A stretch of 64,000 nt of DNA from Acidimicrobiia bacterium (GTDB taxonomy: Bacteria > Actinomycetota > Acidimicrobiia > Acidimicrobiales > SKKL01). The translations under genes and the position numbers were made by a program. The notes beneath the pieces are model-generated. The model was not told the DNA's origin. It did no database searches and saw nothing but the letters and a program-made list of their open reading frames with translations. The DNA is taken from contig JBAYRL010000001.1 in assembly GCA_041676705.1 (NCBI GenBank), positions 124,001-188,000 of the forward strand, given 5' to 3'. Positions 34,919 through 43,760 of this stretch are shown here, one piece after another; the first letter of the stretch is position 1, and the number at the start of each line of letters is the position of its first letter.

Positions 34919-36115
34919 ATGACCTCTTTCATGTTCACCTCGGAGTCGGTCACCGAGGGTCATCCCGACAAGATGGCCGATCAGATTTCCGATGCTGTGC
35001 TGGATGCTTTGTTGAGTGAAGACCCAAATAGTCGTGTGGCATGTGAAACATTAGTGACCACCGGTCTTGCCATTGTGGCGGGCGAGATCACCACCAAGGC
35101 CTACGCTGATATATCACGAGTGGTGCGCGACACGATTGCGGAAATCGGGTATACCAACGAGTCGTTTGGTTTCGACGCTCGAACCTGCGGTGTGATGGTC
35201 ACTATCGACGAGCAATCGAGTGACATCGCTCAAGGGGTCGACGCCGCGGAAGAAGTACGATCCGGTAAAGCTGGCGAAGACGAGTTCTTGGACCGTCAAG
35301 GTGCTGGCGACCAAGGCATGATGTTCGGCTATGCCTGCGACGACACCGACGTGTTAATGCCGATGCCCATCCACGTGGCTCATCGCATGGCGGAACGATT
35401 GGCCGAGGTTCGCAAATCGGGGGTTATTCCTTACCTGCGACCCGATGGCAAAACCCAAGTTTCATTCGAATACGAAAACGGTAAGCCGGTTCGCTTGCGC
35501 AACGTAGTAATTTCCACCCAGCACAATGAGGGCATCGACCGCGATTCGATGATCCGTCCCGATCTAATTGATCTGGTTATTCGACCCACCATCCCCGAAC
35601 AGTTCGCTGATGATGACTATGAAGTCTTTGTGAACCCAACCGGCAAGTTCGTGATTGGTGGCCCGGTCGGTGATGCCGGTTTAACTGGACGAAAGCTGAT
35701 TGTCGATACCTATGGCGGTATGGGCCGTCATGGTGGTGGAGCGTTTTCGGGTAAAGACCCTTCCAAAGTTGATCGTTCGGCCGCTTATGCAGCTCGTTGG
35801 GTGGCCAAGAATGTGGTGGCCTCTGGCGCGGCGGCCCGATGTGAAATTCAGGTGGCCTATGCCATTGGCATGGCACGACCAGTGTCGTTGTTCGTAGAAA
35901 CCTTCGGCACCGAACAAGTCGATCCGGGTAAGATTCGCGACGCCGTCAGTGAAATTTTTGATCTTCGCCCGGCCGCTATTGTCCGAGATTTAGATCTTTG
36001 CCGTCCGATCTACCGTAAGACCGCCGCTTATGGTCACTTTGGACGAGAAGACGACGATTTCACCTGGGAAAAAACGAATCGGGCACCCGATCTTCGTTCC
36101 TACCTGGGGCTCTAA
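34919..36115 (+). CDS. metK: S-adenosylmethionine synthetase
   Basis: Makes SAM from methionine and ATP. The 398-residue protein has the start FTSESVTEGHPDKMADQISDA, the methionine/ATP loop DQGMMFGYAC, and the GGGAFSGKDPSKVDRS P-loop-like motif, all canonical. An AGGAG site lies 5 nt before the ATG. The 53-bp gap after coaBC is too short to hold a SAM riboswitch, and none is visible. Confidence 0.97.
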   Translation: MTSFMFTSESVTEGHPDKMADQISDAVLDALLSEDPNSRVACETLVTTGLAIVAGEITTKAYADISRVVRDTIAEIGYTNESFGFDARTCGVMVTIDEQSSDIAQGVDAAEEVRSGKAGEDEFLDRQGAGDQGMMFGYACDDTDVLMPMPIHVAHRMAERLAEVRKSGVIPYLRPDGKTQVSFEYENGKPVRLRNVVISTQHNEGIDRDSMIRPDLIDLVIRPTIPEQFADDDYEVFVNPTGKFVIGGPVGDAGLTGRKLIVDTYGGMGRHGGGAFSGKDPSKVDRSAAYAARWVAKNVVASGAAARCEIQVAYAIGMARPVSLFVETFGTEQVDPGKIRDAVSEIFDLRPAAIVRDLDLCRPIYRKTAAYGHFGREDDDFTWEKTNRAPDLRSYLGL

Positions 36116-36160
36116 TTATCGCCCTCCAATTAGAACTACCTCGGTAAATCAGGTTTTCCG

Positions 36161-37957
36161 GTGGAAAAGCTAACTCCGTCGGAATCTGAGCTGGCCGCAG
36201 AACCGGCGGTGACCACACAGGTGGTTCGAGTGCTTCCCGATGTGCCAGCGCTCGATAGAGAGTTTCACTACGAAGTCCCGCCGTCGGTGGCCAGGCTGTC
36301 GGTGGGTGACGTGGTTCGAATTCCTCTACGCGGTCGGCGTGTTCGAGGTTGGGTAGTTGGTCTCAACGAAGAACCACCCGATGGCGTTCGGCTCGCTTCG
36401 GTAGCTAAACGTTCCGGCTATGGCCCCACACCAGAGCTGGTTGAGTTCTCGACATGGGCGGCTTGGCGTTGGGCTGGTCCAAGAACAGCCTTTATGCGCG
36501 CCGCTACACCAGCTCGAAACGTGACCAGCTTGATAACTCACCCCACGAGCGCCCTAAGCTACCCAGTCGCGCTCGAGCATGGTCAACAATCAAGTGTCAC
36601 TTCTTTCAACCCGGTTTTTGATGCACCCCTCACCTTATTGCGTTTAGGGCCTACGGCTGAACGATTCTCACTAGTCGAAGCAGCCGCTCAAAAAGGCCAC
36701 GCCCTTATCCTGGTGCCCTCAGTCGCTCAGGCGGCTTCACTTGGTCGTCAATTAACTCGACGTGGCTACCAGCCCGCTGTTTTCCCTAATGACTGGGCCC
36801 GAATTCGAGGTGGGGCACCGTTGGTCTTGGGAAGTCGAGCTGCCGCGTTTGCGCCGATGGCTCGACTGGACGCGGTGGTGGTCTTCGATGAACACGACGA
36901 GTTGTGGCAGGAAGAAGCGGCTCCCACCTGGCACGCCCGAGAAGTAGTGATTGAACGGGCTCGACGAGCTAATGCACCAGTGGTTCTAGTTTCTCCAACC
37001 CCCAGTCTCGAGGCGCTGGACAAATCAGTGTTAAAGAAACAGTCGCGTTCGGCCGAGCGTCGGAGTTGGCCCAAGCTGACCGTTATTGATCGCCGCCACG
37101 AAGACCCAAAGCACAAGAGCTTGTGGTCAAGTGAAGTTGTGCCGTATCTGCGGGGGGCCACTCCGGTGGTGTGCGTCTTGAACCGTCTGGGCCGGGCCCG
37201 ACTCTTGTCGTGTAAAAGCTGCGGAAGCTTAGCCACTTGTGATCAGTGCGGTTCGTCCATGGAACAGATCGAAGTTGATGAACTAAGGTGCCGGCAATGT
37301 GGCGAAGTGCGTCCTGTGGTGTGTCAAGGTTGCGGGTCGAGCGGTTTTAAGAACCTGCGAGTTGGCCTCAGCCGTGCGCACGAAGAACTTGAGGCCTTAA
37401 TTGGTCGTCAAGCAGTTGAAGTCTCAGCAGCTAACCCTCTTCAAACACCTCACGACCACCCAATCTATATTGGTACTGAAGCGGTGTTACACCAGGTCAA
37501 CCGGGCTGCAACCGTAATTTTCTTGGATTTTGATCAAGAGTTGTTAGCGCCACGATATCGTGCCAGCGAAGAAGCCTTGGCCATGCTTACGCGTGCTGCG
37601 CGCCTGGTCGGGCGAAGCCATCCGGTTGGCAATTTGGTGGTGCAGACTCGTTTACCTGATCACGATGTTTTAGCGGCGGTGCGAAACGCTGACCCTGAGC
37701 TTTGGTCTATGCCCGAGCTTAAACGCCGACAGGCTCTAGGCTTTCCACCAGCTAAAGCCCTTGCTGAAATCTCGGGTGCGGCGGCCGCTTCTTACATCGA
37801 CTCACTTGTTGATCGTCACCGGGTGGAAATACTTGGACCGAACGATGGTCGTTGGCTTATTCGCGCTGAAAATTCAGTGGAATTGGCCGATTATTTGGCA
37901 AGTCAAACCCGGGTCGAAGGCCGATTACGGATTGCTGTTGACCCCGCCCGGATATGA
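36161..37957 (+). CDS. priA: PriA-like primosomal protein without helicase motifs
   Basis: Actinobacterial form of the replication restart protein. The 598-residue product keeps the N-terminal 3'-DNA-binding domain (VLPDVPALDREFHYEVP), the zinc-binding array with paired cysteines (CKSCG, CDQCG, CRQCG, CQGCG; about 350-395) and the C-terminal region, but it has no Walker A GxTGSGKT and only a weak DEHDE in place of the DEEH box. This loss is known for actinobacterial PriA, which is considered helicase-inactive. The start is GTG with no clear ribosome binding site. Confidence 0.9.
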   Translation: MEKLTPSESELAAEPAVTTQVVRVLPDVPALDREFHYEVPPSVARLSVGDVVRIPLRGRRVRGWVVGLNEEPPDGVRLASVAKRSGYGPTPELVEFSTWAAWRWAGPRTAFMRAATPARNVTSLITHPTSALSYPVALEHGQQSSVTSFNPVFDAPLTLLRLGPTAERFSLVEAAAQKGHALILVPSVAQAASLGRQLTRRGYQPAVFPNDWARIRGGAPLVLGSRAAAFAPMARLDAVVVFDEHDELWQEEAAPTWHAREVVIERARRANAPVVLVSPTPSLEALDKSVLKKQSRSAERRSWPKLTVIDRRHEDPKHKSLWSSEVVPYLRGATPVVCVLNRLGRARLLSCKSCGSLATCDQCGSSMEQIEVDELRCRQCGEVRPVVCQGCGSSGFKNLRVGLSRAHEELEALIGRQAVEVSAANPLQTPHDHPIYIGTEAVLHQVNRAATVIFLDFDQELLAPRYRASEEALAMLTRAARLVGRSHPVGNLVVQTRLPDHDVLAAVRNADPELWSMPELKRRQALGFPPAKALAEISGAAAASYIDSLVDRHRVEILGPNDGRWLIRAENSVELADYLASQTRVEGRLRIAVDPARI

Positions 37958-38002
37958 GCTGGATGAAGCCCGTTTTGGCTTTGGCAAGCTATCGTTAAAG
38001 AC

Positions 38003-38539
38003 ATGGCAGCCCCGTATGAAATAAGAACCTTTGGTGATCCCGTACTGCGCCGGGTGGCCGATGAAATCACTAATGTGGACGAAAAATTGGTGCGCTTGGT
38101 CGAAGACATGGTTCAAACCATGTACGACGCTCCTGGCGTAGGTTTGGCAGCGCCCCAAATCGGCGTTGAACAGCGTCTTTTTGTTTACGACGTCGGCGAT
38201 GGACCCCAAGCCATAATTAATCCGGTCATCAGCGAATCCGATGGAGAATGGGTTTTTGAAGAAGGCTGTCTATCGGTACCGGGCCTTTCGTGGGAAATTG
38301 TGCGTCCCAAAGAGGTCTATCTAACTGGTTACGACCTTGACGGTAATGAAGTCTCCTTTGAGGCCGACGAATATCTGGCGCGGGTCTTCCAACACGAAAT
38401 GGACCATTTGAACGGGGTCTTGCTAATAGAGCGGTTAGAAAAGGCTGAGCATAAAGCGGCAATGCGAACGCTGCGCGAGCGCGCGTTGGCGCTCGAAGAC
38501 GCTAAATCCGGTGCTCTTGCCAGCCTGCGTACTCACTAA
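38003..38539 (+). CDS. def: Peptide deformylase
   Basis: Removes the formyl group from nascent proteins, using Fe2+. The 178-residue protein has the three metal-site motifs intact: GVGLAAPQIG, EGCLSVPG (Cys ligand) and QHEMDHLNG (two His and the catalytic Glu). It directly precedes fmt, which adds the formyl group to initiator tRNA, a classic pairing. The ATG at 38003 follows priA by 45 bp. Confidence 0.96.
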   Translation: MAAPYEIRTFGDPVLRRVADEITNVDEKLVRLVEDMVQTMYDAPGVGLAAPQIGVEQRLFVYDVGDGPQAIINPVISESDGEWVFEEGCLSVPGLSWEIVRPKEVYLTGYDLDGNEVSFEADEYLARVFQHEMDHLNGVLLIERLEKAEHKAAMRTLRERALALEDAKSGALASLRTH

Positions 38540-38542
38540 ACC

Positions 38543-39439
38543 GTGGTCATCCCCGCCCCAAGTAAGCCCCAACGCGTGGTATTTCTCGGTACTCCCGAGG
38601 TGGCATGCGAGCCGTTGCGTGCGCTTTATGAAGCTGGTTTCGAAATTCCACTGGTCATAACACGACCTGACAAGCGTCGTGGCCGTGGTAAATCTTTATC
38701 TCCCTCGCCCGTTAAAGCCTTGGCGATTGAGCTTGGCCTACCAGTGAGTTCTCAAGTTGATGACGTGCTTACCGTTGGCGCCGAGCTGGGTGTCGTGGTG
38801 GCATATGGTCGCATAATCAAGCCCCACATCTTGGACCAGTTGGCCATGATTAACCTGCATTTTTCGCTGCTGCCACGTTGGCGAGGTGCAGCGCCGGTTG
38901 AACGAGCCATTCTGGCTGGCGACCACGAGACCGGAGTCTGTGTAATGGAGGTCGACGAAGGGCTCGACACCGGTGGAATCTATCGGCAAGAGACGGTGGT
39001 CATTGACGCGAATGAAACGGTTGACGAGCTGCGAGGCAGGCTTTCAAACATCGGGGCCGCGTTGATGGTACAGGCTTTAAGGGACGGACTCGGCGCGCCA
39101 AAAGCCCAGGTCGGCGAAATCACCTATGCGGAAAAGCTGAAACCTGAAGAGCTTCAGATCGATTGGTCTAAGTCGGCTCTTGAGATACATCGCCTTGTTC
39201 GCCTAGGCGGGGCTTGGACAACACACAGAGGCAAGCGCTTCAAGCTACACACTACTCAACTTATTTCACCTGAGGACCACCAGGAACTTGCCCCCGGTGA
39301 AGTTCACCACGACCAAGTTGGTACCGGAGAAGGTGAGTTACGAATGCTCGTTGTCCAGCCGGAAGGCAAAGCCCGACAAGATGCCACATCTTGGCGCAAC
39401 GGTGCGCGTCTAAGCCCCGGCGAGCTACTCGGAACGTGA
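38543..39439 (+). CDS. fmt: Methionyl-tRNA formyltransferase
   Basis: Formylates Met-tRNAfMet for initiation. The 298-residue product has the formyl-folate site with Asn, His and Asp (INLHFSLLPRWRGAAPVERAI and the Asp of GLDTGG), the basic loop RRGRGKSLSPSPVK that contacts tRNA, and the C-terminal OB-fold-like domain. The start is GTG, 3 nt after def. Its TGA overlaps the rsmB GTG (GTGA). Confidence 0.95.
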   Translation: MVIPAPSKPQRVVFLGTPEVACEPLRALYEAGFEIPLVITRPDKRRGRGKSLSPSPVKALAIELGLPVSSQVDDVLTVGAELGVVVAYGRIIKPHILDQLAMINLHFSLLPRWRGAAPVERAILAGDHETGVCVMEVDEGLDTGGIYRQETVVIDANETVDELRGRLSNIGAALMVQALRDGLGAPKAQVGEITYAEKLKPEELQIDWSKSALEIHRLVRLGGAWTTHRGKRFKLHTTQLISPEDHQELAPGEVHHDQVGTGEGELRMLVVQPEGKARQDATSWRNGARLSPGELLGT

Positions 39440-40581
39440 AAAAACAAGGTGCCAACGCGCCTGGAGTTGCGGTCCGGCGAGTTGCAATTGAGGCGCTGCA
39501 GCGAATAACACAAGAAGGCGCCTATGCCAATCTGGCTTTGCCATCACTTCTGCGAGATTCGGCCCTTGACCAGCGAGATCGCGCTTTCGTAACCGAGCTT
39601 GTCTATGGCACGACGCGATACTTGCGGGCTTGTGATTGGATTATTGACCATTACGTGGATCGTGAGCTTGACGCCCCGGTTCGTGCCGCTCTTCGTATCG
39701 GTACCTACCAGCTGCATTTTATGAAAGTTGCACCGCACGCCGCAGTTTCGGCCACGGTCGGTGCTGTCAGTACGAAAACTCGGGGCTTCGTTAATGCGGT
39801 GCTACGTCGCGTTGCTAAGCATTCTGCGCCGTGGCCAAGCGACGCCGTTCGGCTGAGTTACCCCGATTGGCTAGTTGAGCAGCTAGTTGACGATCTGGGC
39901 ACGGAATCTGCGATTGCAGCGTTGACCTCGATGAACACGCCCGCACAGCGACACCAACGCGCCGATGGCTACACCCAAGACTTAGCATCGCAATGGGTGA
40001 GCGAGTATGTGGGTGCACAAGCTGGAGAATTAGTACTAGATGTTTGCGCCGCGCCTGGTGGCAAAGCAACGGCGATGACTAAGGAGGGTGCCAAGGTCGT
40101 GGCGTCCGACCTGCGTCAAAGCCGGGTCTCGCTGGTTGCTTCGAACGTGGCGGCCACCAAGGCAGAAACGGTGCGACCTATCGTCAGTGACGGCACCATC
40201 GCGCCGTTTCGAGCCGCGAGCTTCGACCGGGTCTTGCTAGACGCTCCTTGTAGCGGGCTTGGAGTGTTACGGCGTCGAGCCGACGCACGTTGGCGTATAA
40301 AACCTGAAGATGTGGAGCGTTTAACCCGGCTTCAGCGCAGCCTAATTGACGAGGCCGTTACGCAGGTCAAGCCTGGCGGCTATCTGTTCTATTCGGTGTG
40401 CACGCTTACCAACGCTGAAACGTTAGAGATTGACAACTATTTTGCATCTAAGCATCCGAATTTTGTGCCGCTCGATCGCCCGGATTCGCCTTGGCAACCG
40501 TGGGGGAGAGGGGCGCTTTTGTTGCCCCAGGCAGCGAATAGTGATGGCATGTGGGTTTTGGGTCTCAAACGCAATAATTAG
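39436..40581 (+). CDS. rsmB: 16S rRNA (cytosine967-C5)-methyltransferase RsmB
   Basis: SAM-dependent RNA methyltransferase with an N-terminal NusB-like domain. The 381-residue protein begins VKKQGANAPGVAVRR and has the NusB-fold part (about 15-140), the SAM motif LDVCAAPGGKATAM, and the two cysteines of the m5C mechanism in DAPCSGLGVLRRR and YSVCTLT. I start at GTG 39436, which overlaps the fmt stop; an in-frame ATG upstream (39391) lies within fmt and adds only non-homologous residues. The order def-fmt-rsmB is typical. Confidence 0.94.
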   Translation: MKKQGANAPGVAVRRVAIEALQRITQEGAYANLALPSLLRDSALDQRDRAFVTELVYGTTRYLRACDWIIDHYVDRELDAPVRAALRIGTYQLHFMKVAPHAAVSATVGAVSTKTRGFVNAVLRRVAKHSAPWPSDAVRLSYPDWLVEQLVDDLGTESAIAALTSMNTPAQRHQRADGYTQDLASQWVSEYVGAQAGELVLDVCAAPGGKATAMTKEGAKVVASDLRQSRVSLVASNVAATKAETVRPIVSDGTIAPFRAASFDRVLLDAPCSGLGVLRRRADARWRIKPEDVERLTRLQRSLIDEAVTQVKPGGYLFYSVCTLTNAETLEIDNYFASKHPNFVPLDRPDSPWQPWGRGALLLPQAANSDGMWVLGLKRNN

Positions 40582-40644
40582 CGGTCGCCACACCACCAAG
40601 GCAGCCGCTTGGAAGTTCTGTCTAGGCAGAATCAGGATGTAAGC

Positions 40645-41118
40645 ATGGGTTCAGGATTCGAAACAAAAATTGTGACGGTTTCCGACGGTGTCTTCAACCA
40701 GGTCCGAGAAGATAAGTCGGCTTTAGCCCTGCGCAGTGCGGTAGAAGCCAGCGGTGCCACGGTTGTAGATACCAAGGTTGTACCTGATGGGATCGAGGTG
40801 CTTAGTTCCGTTTTGGTCGACATGGCCGAGGGTTTCAACGGGGTAATTATCACCACCGGTGGAACCGGTTTCGGACCCCGCGACCTGACCCCAGAGGCCA
40901 CAGCGGCCGTCATAGAGCGTGTGGCACCTGGTTTGGCGGAAGCCACGAGGGCCGTGAACCCCCTTGGGCGTTTGTCGCGAGGAGTTGCGGGCACGATTGG
41001 TTCGGCTTTGGTGCTTAACACCCCCGGTAGCCCTGGTGGCGCGGTGGAAGCCTTTGAGGCAGTGGTCGACGTTCTGGGCCATATCGTTGAGCTTCTGGCT
41101 GGTCACACACAACATTAG
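40645..41118 (+). CDS. mog: MogA/MoaB-family molybdopterin-binding protein
   Basis: Member of the molybdopterin adenylyltransferase family (MogA/MoaB). The 157-residue product has TVSDGVFNQVREDKSA, the substrate loop TTGGTGFGPRDLTPEAT and NTPGSPGGAVEAF. ATG 40645 has an AGGAT-like site 6 nt upstream; an earlier GTG-type start in frame adds 12 residues without support. No other molybdenum-cofactor genes are nearby, so the exact role (MogA adenylylation versus a MoaB-like function) is uncertain. It precedes the FMN riboswitch. Confidence 0.85.
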   Translation: MGSGFETKIVTVSDGVFNQVREDKSALALRSAVEASGATVVDTKVVPDGIEVLSSVLVDMAEGFNGVIITTGGTGFGPRDLTPEATAAVIERVAPGLAEATRAVNPLGRLSRGVAGTIGSALVLNTPGSPGGAVEAFEAVVDVLGHIVELLAGHTQH

Positions 41119-41170
41119 AGCCACCAGGTGTGATCAAGGTCGGTCAACTTTTCGTTCTTCGAGTGCCAAG

Positions 41171-41198
41171 TTGCCATCCGCCCAAGGTAGGGTAAGTT
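41171..41198 (+). promoter_or_regulatory. Putative promoter of the riboflavin operon
   Basis: TTGCCA (41171-41176, 5 of 6 to TTGACA) and TAAGTT (41193-41198, TANNNT) are separated by 16 nt. The predicted transcription start near 41205 lies about 13 nt before the FMN riboswitch. Confidence 0.5.
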
Positions 41199-41217
41199 CA
41201 CAATTTCATTTTCATGT

Positions 41218-41336
41218 CTTGCAGGGCAGGGTGAAATTCCTGACCGGTGGTCATAGTCCACGAACCTTCGTCTCGGCGGAGGCCGATCTGGTGGAATTCC
41301 AGAACCGACGGTAATAGTCCGGATGGGAGCAAGAGT
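41218..41336 (+). ncRNA. FMN riboswitch (RFN element)
   Basis: The conserved RFN blocks are all present in order: AGGGCAGGGTGAAATTCC, ACCGGTGGTCATAGTCC, the CGGAGGCCGATCTGGTG stretch, AATTCCAGAACCGACGG, and TAATAGTCCGGATGGGAG. It binds flavin mononucleotide and represses the following rib genes. It begins about 100 bp after mog and ends about 80 nt before ribD. No U-tract terminator follows, so control is probably at translation (see 41384-41411). Confidence 0.95.
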
Positions 41337-41383
41337 AGGGAGAGCCCCAAGGCTCCCCTTGCTTGTGCTGTTCGTCCAGCGCT

Positions 41384-41411
41384 CTGCCTTGTGTTACCGA
41401 GAAGGAGGCAG
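41384..41411 (+). promoter_or_regulatory. Possible ribosome-binding-site hairpin of the FMN riboswitch
   Basis: CTGCCT (41384-41389) can pair with AGGCAG (41406-41411), taking up part of the ribD ribosome binding site AAGGAGG (41402-41408). A bulged GGGA/TCCC helix (about 41339-41358) lies between this and the aptamer and could form the switch. Confidence 0.4.
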
Positions 41412-41415
41412 CATT

Positions 41416-42441
41416 TTGGACGACGAAACTCTCATGCAACAGGCACTAAAAGCTGCTGCTTCCGTTAAAGGTCTGACAGCCCCAAATCCTTGGGTCGGTG
41501 CCGTCTTATTGTTGAATGATGGTGCGGTCACCGTAGGTGTAACACATCCCGCGGGCGGACCTCACGCCGAAATTCATGCGCTTGAACAAGCTGGCGATGC
41601 TGCTTCGGGTTCAACCATGTTCGTTACCCTCGAGCCTTGTTCTCATTATGGGCGAACTCCACCTTGTGTGGAAGCCATCGTGGCGGCCGGAGTCGCCAAG
41701 GTGGTGGTCGCCATGATCGATCCAGATCCACTGGTTGCGGGCCGTGGTGTACAGGCTCTGAGAGAAGCCGGGGTCGAAGTTAAATTAGGTATTGGCGAAA
41801 CCGAAGCTCAATCGCTGCTGGCCCCGTACATTCACCATCGAGAAACTGGTCGTCCTTATGTGGTGTTGAAAATGGCAGCCAGTCTTGATGGTGGTACGGC
41901 GGCCCCCGATTACACCAGCCAGTGGATTACGAGCGCCGTTTCACGACTCGATGTGCATCGTTTACGCGCCCAGAGTGACGCCATTTTGGTGGGGGCTGGA
42001 ACGGTACGTGCCGATGACCCCGCCCTCACCGTACGGGGCGTAGAATCACCGTTAGAGGGCGTAAGTTATAAGCCGCTTAGGGTGGTGCTTGGCAGCGCCT
42101 CAAATGATCGACACGTGCACCCTTGTTTAGAGATGACCGGTCCCCTCGACAAAGTGCTCGACGATCTAGGCCAACGCGGCGTGATCCAGCTGCTAGTTGA
42201 GGGTGGCGCCCATGTGGCGGGCGAATTCCACCGAAGCGGCCTGGTGAACCATTACATAATTTATTTGGCGCCCGCCCTCTTTGGTGGCGATGACGCTAGG
42301 CCAATCATGAGCGGCGATGGTGCTACCACCATGGATGAGCTGTGGCGAGGCCGCATACTTTCTGCCGAGTTAATCGGTGACGACGTTCGCATCGAATTTG
42401 TCCCCGGCGATGCCAAACATTATTCAACCACACTTCTTTGA
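41416..42441 (+). CDS. ribD: Riboflavin biosynthesis deaminase/reductase RibD, shortened reductase domain
   Basis: Second and third steps of riboflavin synthesis. The N-terminal deaminase has the zinc motif HAE (in PHAEIHAL) and PCSHYGRTPPC; the C-terminal reductase has KMAASLDGG, ILVGAGTV and LLVEGG. The TTG at 41416 has AAGGAGG 7 nt upstream; upstream in-frame codons lie in the riboswitch. The product is 341 aa. The segment between ALTVRG and LLVEGG is about 54 residues against about 95 in E. coli RibD, a loss of some 40 residues. FMN control is expected. Ends 17 nt before ribBA. Confidence 0.92.
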   Translation: MDDETLMQQALKAAASVKGLTAPNPWVGAVLLLNDGAVTVGVTHPAGGPHAEIHALEQAGDAASGSTMFVTLEPCSHYGRTPPCVEAIVAAGVAKVVVAMIDPDPLVAGRGVQALREAGVEVKLGIGETEAQSLLAPYIHHRETGRPYVVLKMAASLDGGTAAPDYTSQWITSAVSRLDVHRLRAQSDAILVGAGTVRADDPALTVRGVESPLEGVSYKPLRVVLGSASNDRHVHPCLEMTGPLDKVLDDLGQRGVIQLLVEGGAHVAGEFHRSGLVNHYIIYLAPALFGGDDARPIMSGDGATTMDELWRGRILSAELIGDDVRIEFVPGDAKHYSTTLL

Positions 42442-42458
42442 GCCGAGGAGGCCAGCCC

Positions 42459-43760
42459 ATGAGCGATAACAACACAACCGACGACAACGACTTAACACCT
42501 ACCTTCGCGCCGATATCCGAGGCCATTGCGGCCATTGGTCGTGGCGAGATTGTGGTCGTGGTCGATGACGAAGACCGCGAGAATGAAGGTGACCTGATCA
42601 TGGCCGCGGAAGCGGCCACCGCTGAAAAAGTGGCTTTCTTTGTGCGATACACCTCGGGGGTTATTTGTGTGGCTCTAACGGGGGAACGCTGCGACGACTT
42701 GGGTTTGCCCCTTATGGTGGCCGACAACACTGAATACCAGCTAACCGCGTTTACCCATTCGGTTGATTACCGTCACGACACGACCACCGGAATATCGGCT
42801 GCCGACCGCACAGCCACCATGGTGAATTTGGCCGATCCCACCGTTGCGTGGAGTGATTTCAACCGTCCTGGTCATATTTTCCCGTTGCGTGCCCGGGATG
42901 GAGGAGTGTTGAAGCGAGCTGGCCATACTGAAGCGGCCGTCGATTTGGCTCGCCTGGCTGGATTGAACCCGGCTGGAACGTTATGTGAGATTGTGAATGA
43001 AGACGGCACCATGGCTCGAGTCCCCGAGCTGCGCGTCTTTGCCAAAGAACACAACTTGTTGATGATCTCTATTGCTGATTTGGTTAAATATCGGCGTCAG
43101 CATGAAATGTTGGTGGAAGCAACAGGGCAAGCTCGGGTTCCTACCGAATATGGAACTTTCGTGGCCCATGCTTACCGTTCGGTTCTTGATGGAACAGAAC
43201 ATGTTGCCTTCGTGCGAGGTGAAATCAACGGCGATGAGCCAGTATTGGTTCGAGTGCACTCCGAGTGTCTCACCGGTGACATTTTTGGTTCACTGCGATG
43301 CGACTGTGGCCCCCAGCTTCATGCGGCACTGGAACAAATAGCAGCAGCAGGCAGCGGCGTTCTTGTCTACCTGCGTGGGCATGAAGGTCGTGGTATCGGA
43401 CTTGGCCATAAGCTGCGTGCTTATGGGCTTCAAGACAGCGGCCAAGATACCGTTGACGCCAACCTGTCGCTGGGGTTACCGGTAGACAGTCGCGAGTACG
43501 GTATTGGTGCTCAAATCTTGGCTGACCTGGGCGTACAGAAAATGCGAATTCTTACCAACAACCCAGCAAAATATGGTGGATTACAAGGTTTCGGCCTCGA
43601 AATCGTGGAACGGGTTCCCATTCAGTCCAAGCCAAACCCCGAGAACATTCGCTATCTTCGTACCAAGCAAGAACGCCTTGGGCATTTACTAGAGGGATTA
43701 GATGACGAACCAGAAACAAGCTCCGGCCACCAACCAGTCATGGGTGCCAGCGGTGATTGA
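42459..43760 (+). CDS. ribBA: Bifunctional DHBP synthase / GTP cyclohydrolase II
   Basis: Supplies both riboflavin precursors. The 433-residue protein has the N-terminal RibB part (DDEDRENEGDLI, TSGVICVAL, RAGHTEAAVDL) and the C-terminal RibA part with zinc cysteines in CLTGDIFGSLRCDCG and the GHEGRGIGL catalytic stretch. ATG 42459 has GAGGAGG 7 nt upstream. Its last 59 nt overlap ribH in another frame. The usual intermediate gene ribE (riboflavin synthase) between ribD and ribBA is absent here. Confidence 0.95.
   Translation: MSDNNTTDDNDLTPTFAPISEAIAAIGRGEIVVVVDDEDRENEGDLIMAAEAATAEKVAFFVRYTSGVICVALTGERCDDLGLPLMVADNTEYQLTAFTHSVDYRHDTTTGISAADRTATMVNLADPTVAWSDFNRPGHIFPLRARDGGVLKRAGHTEAAVDLARLAGLNPAGTLCEIVNEDGTMARVPELRVFAKEHNLLMISIADLVKYRRQHEMLVEATGQARVPTEYGTFVAHAYRSVLDGTEHVAFVRGEINGDEPVLVRVHSECLTGDIFGSLRCDCGPQLHAALEQIAAAGSGVLVYLRGHEGRGIGLGHKLRAYGLQDSGQDTVDANLSLGLPVDSREYGIGAQILADLGVQKMRILTNNPAKYGGLQGFGLEIVERVPIQSKPNPENIRYLRTKQERLGHLLEGLDDEPETSSGHQPVMGASGD

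Noticed and set aside
36161..37957. Loss of Walker A and the DEEH box in PriA as a novel defect
   Set aside because: It is a known property of actinobacterial PriA, so it is informative about the lineage but not new.
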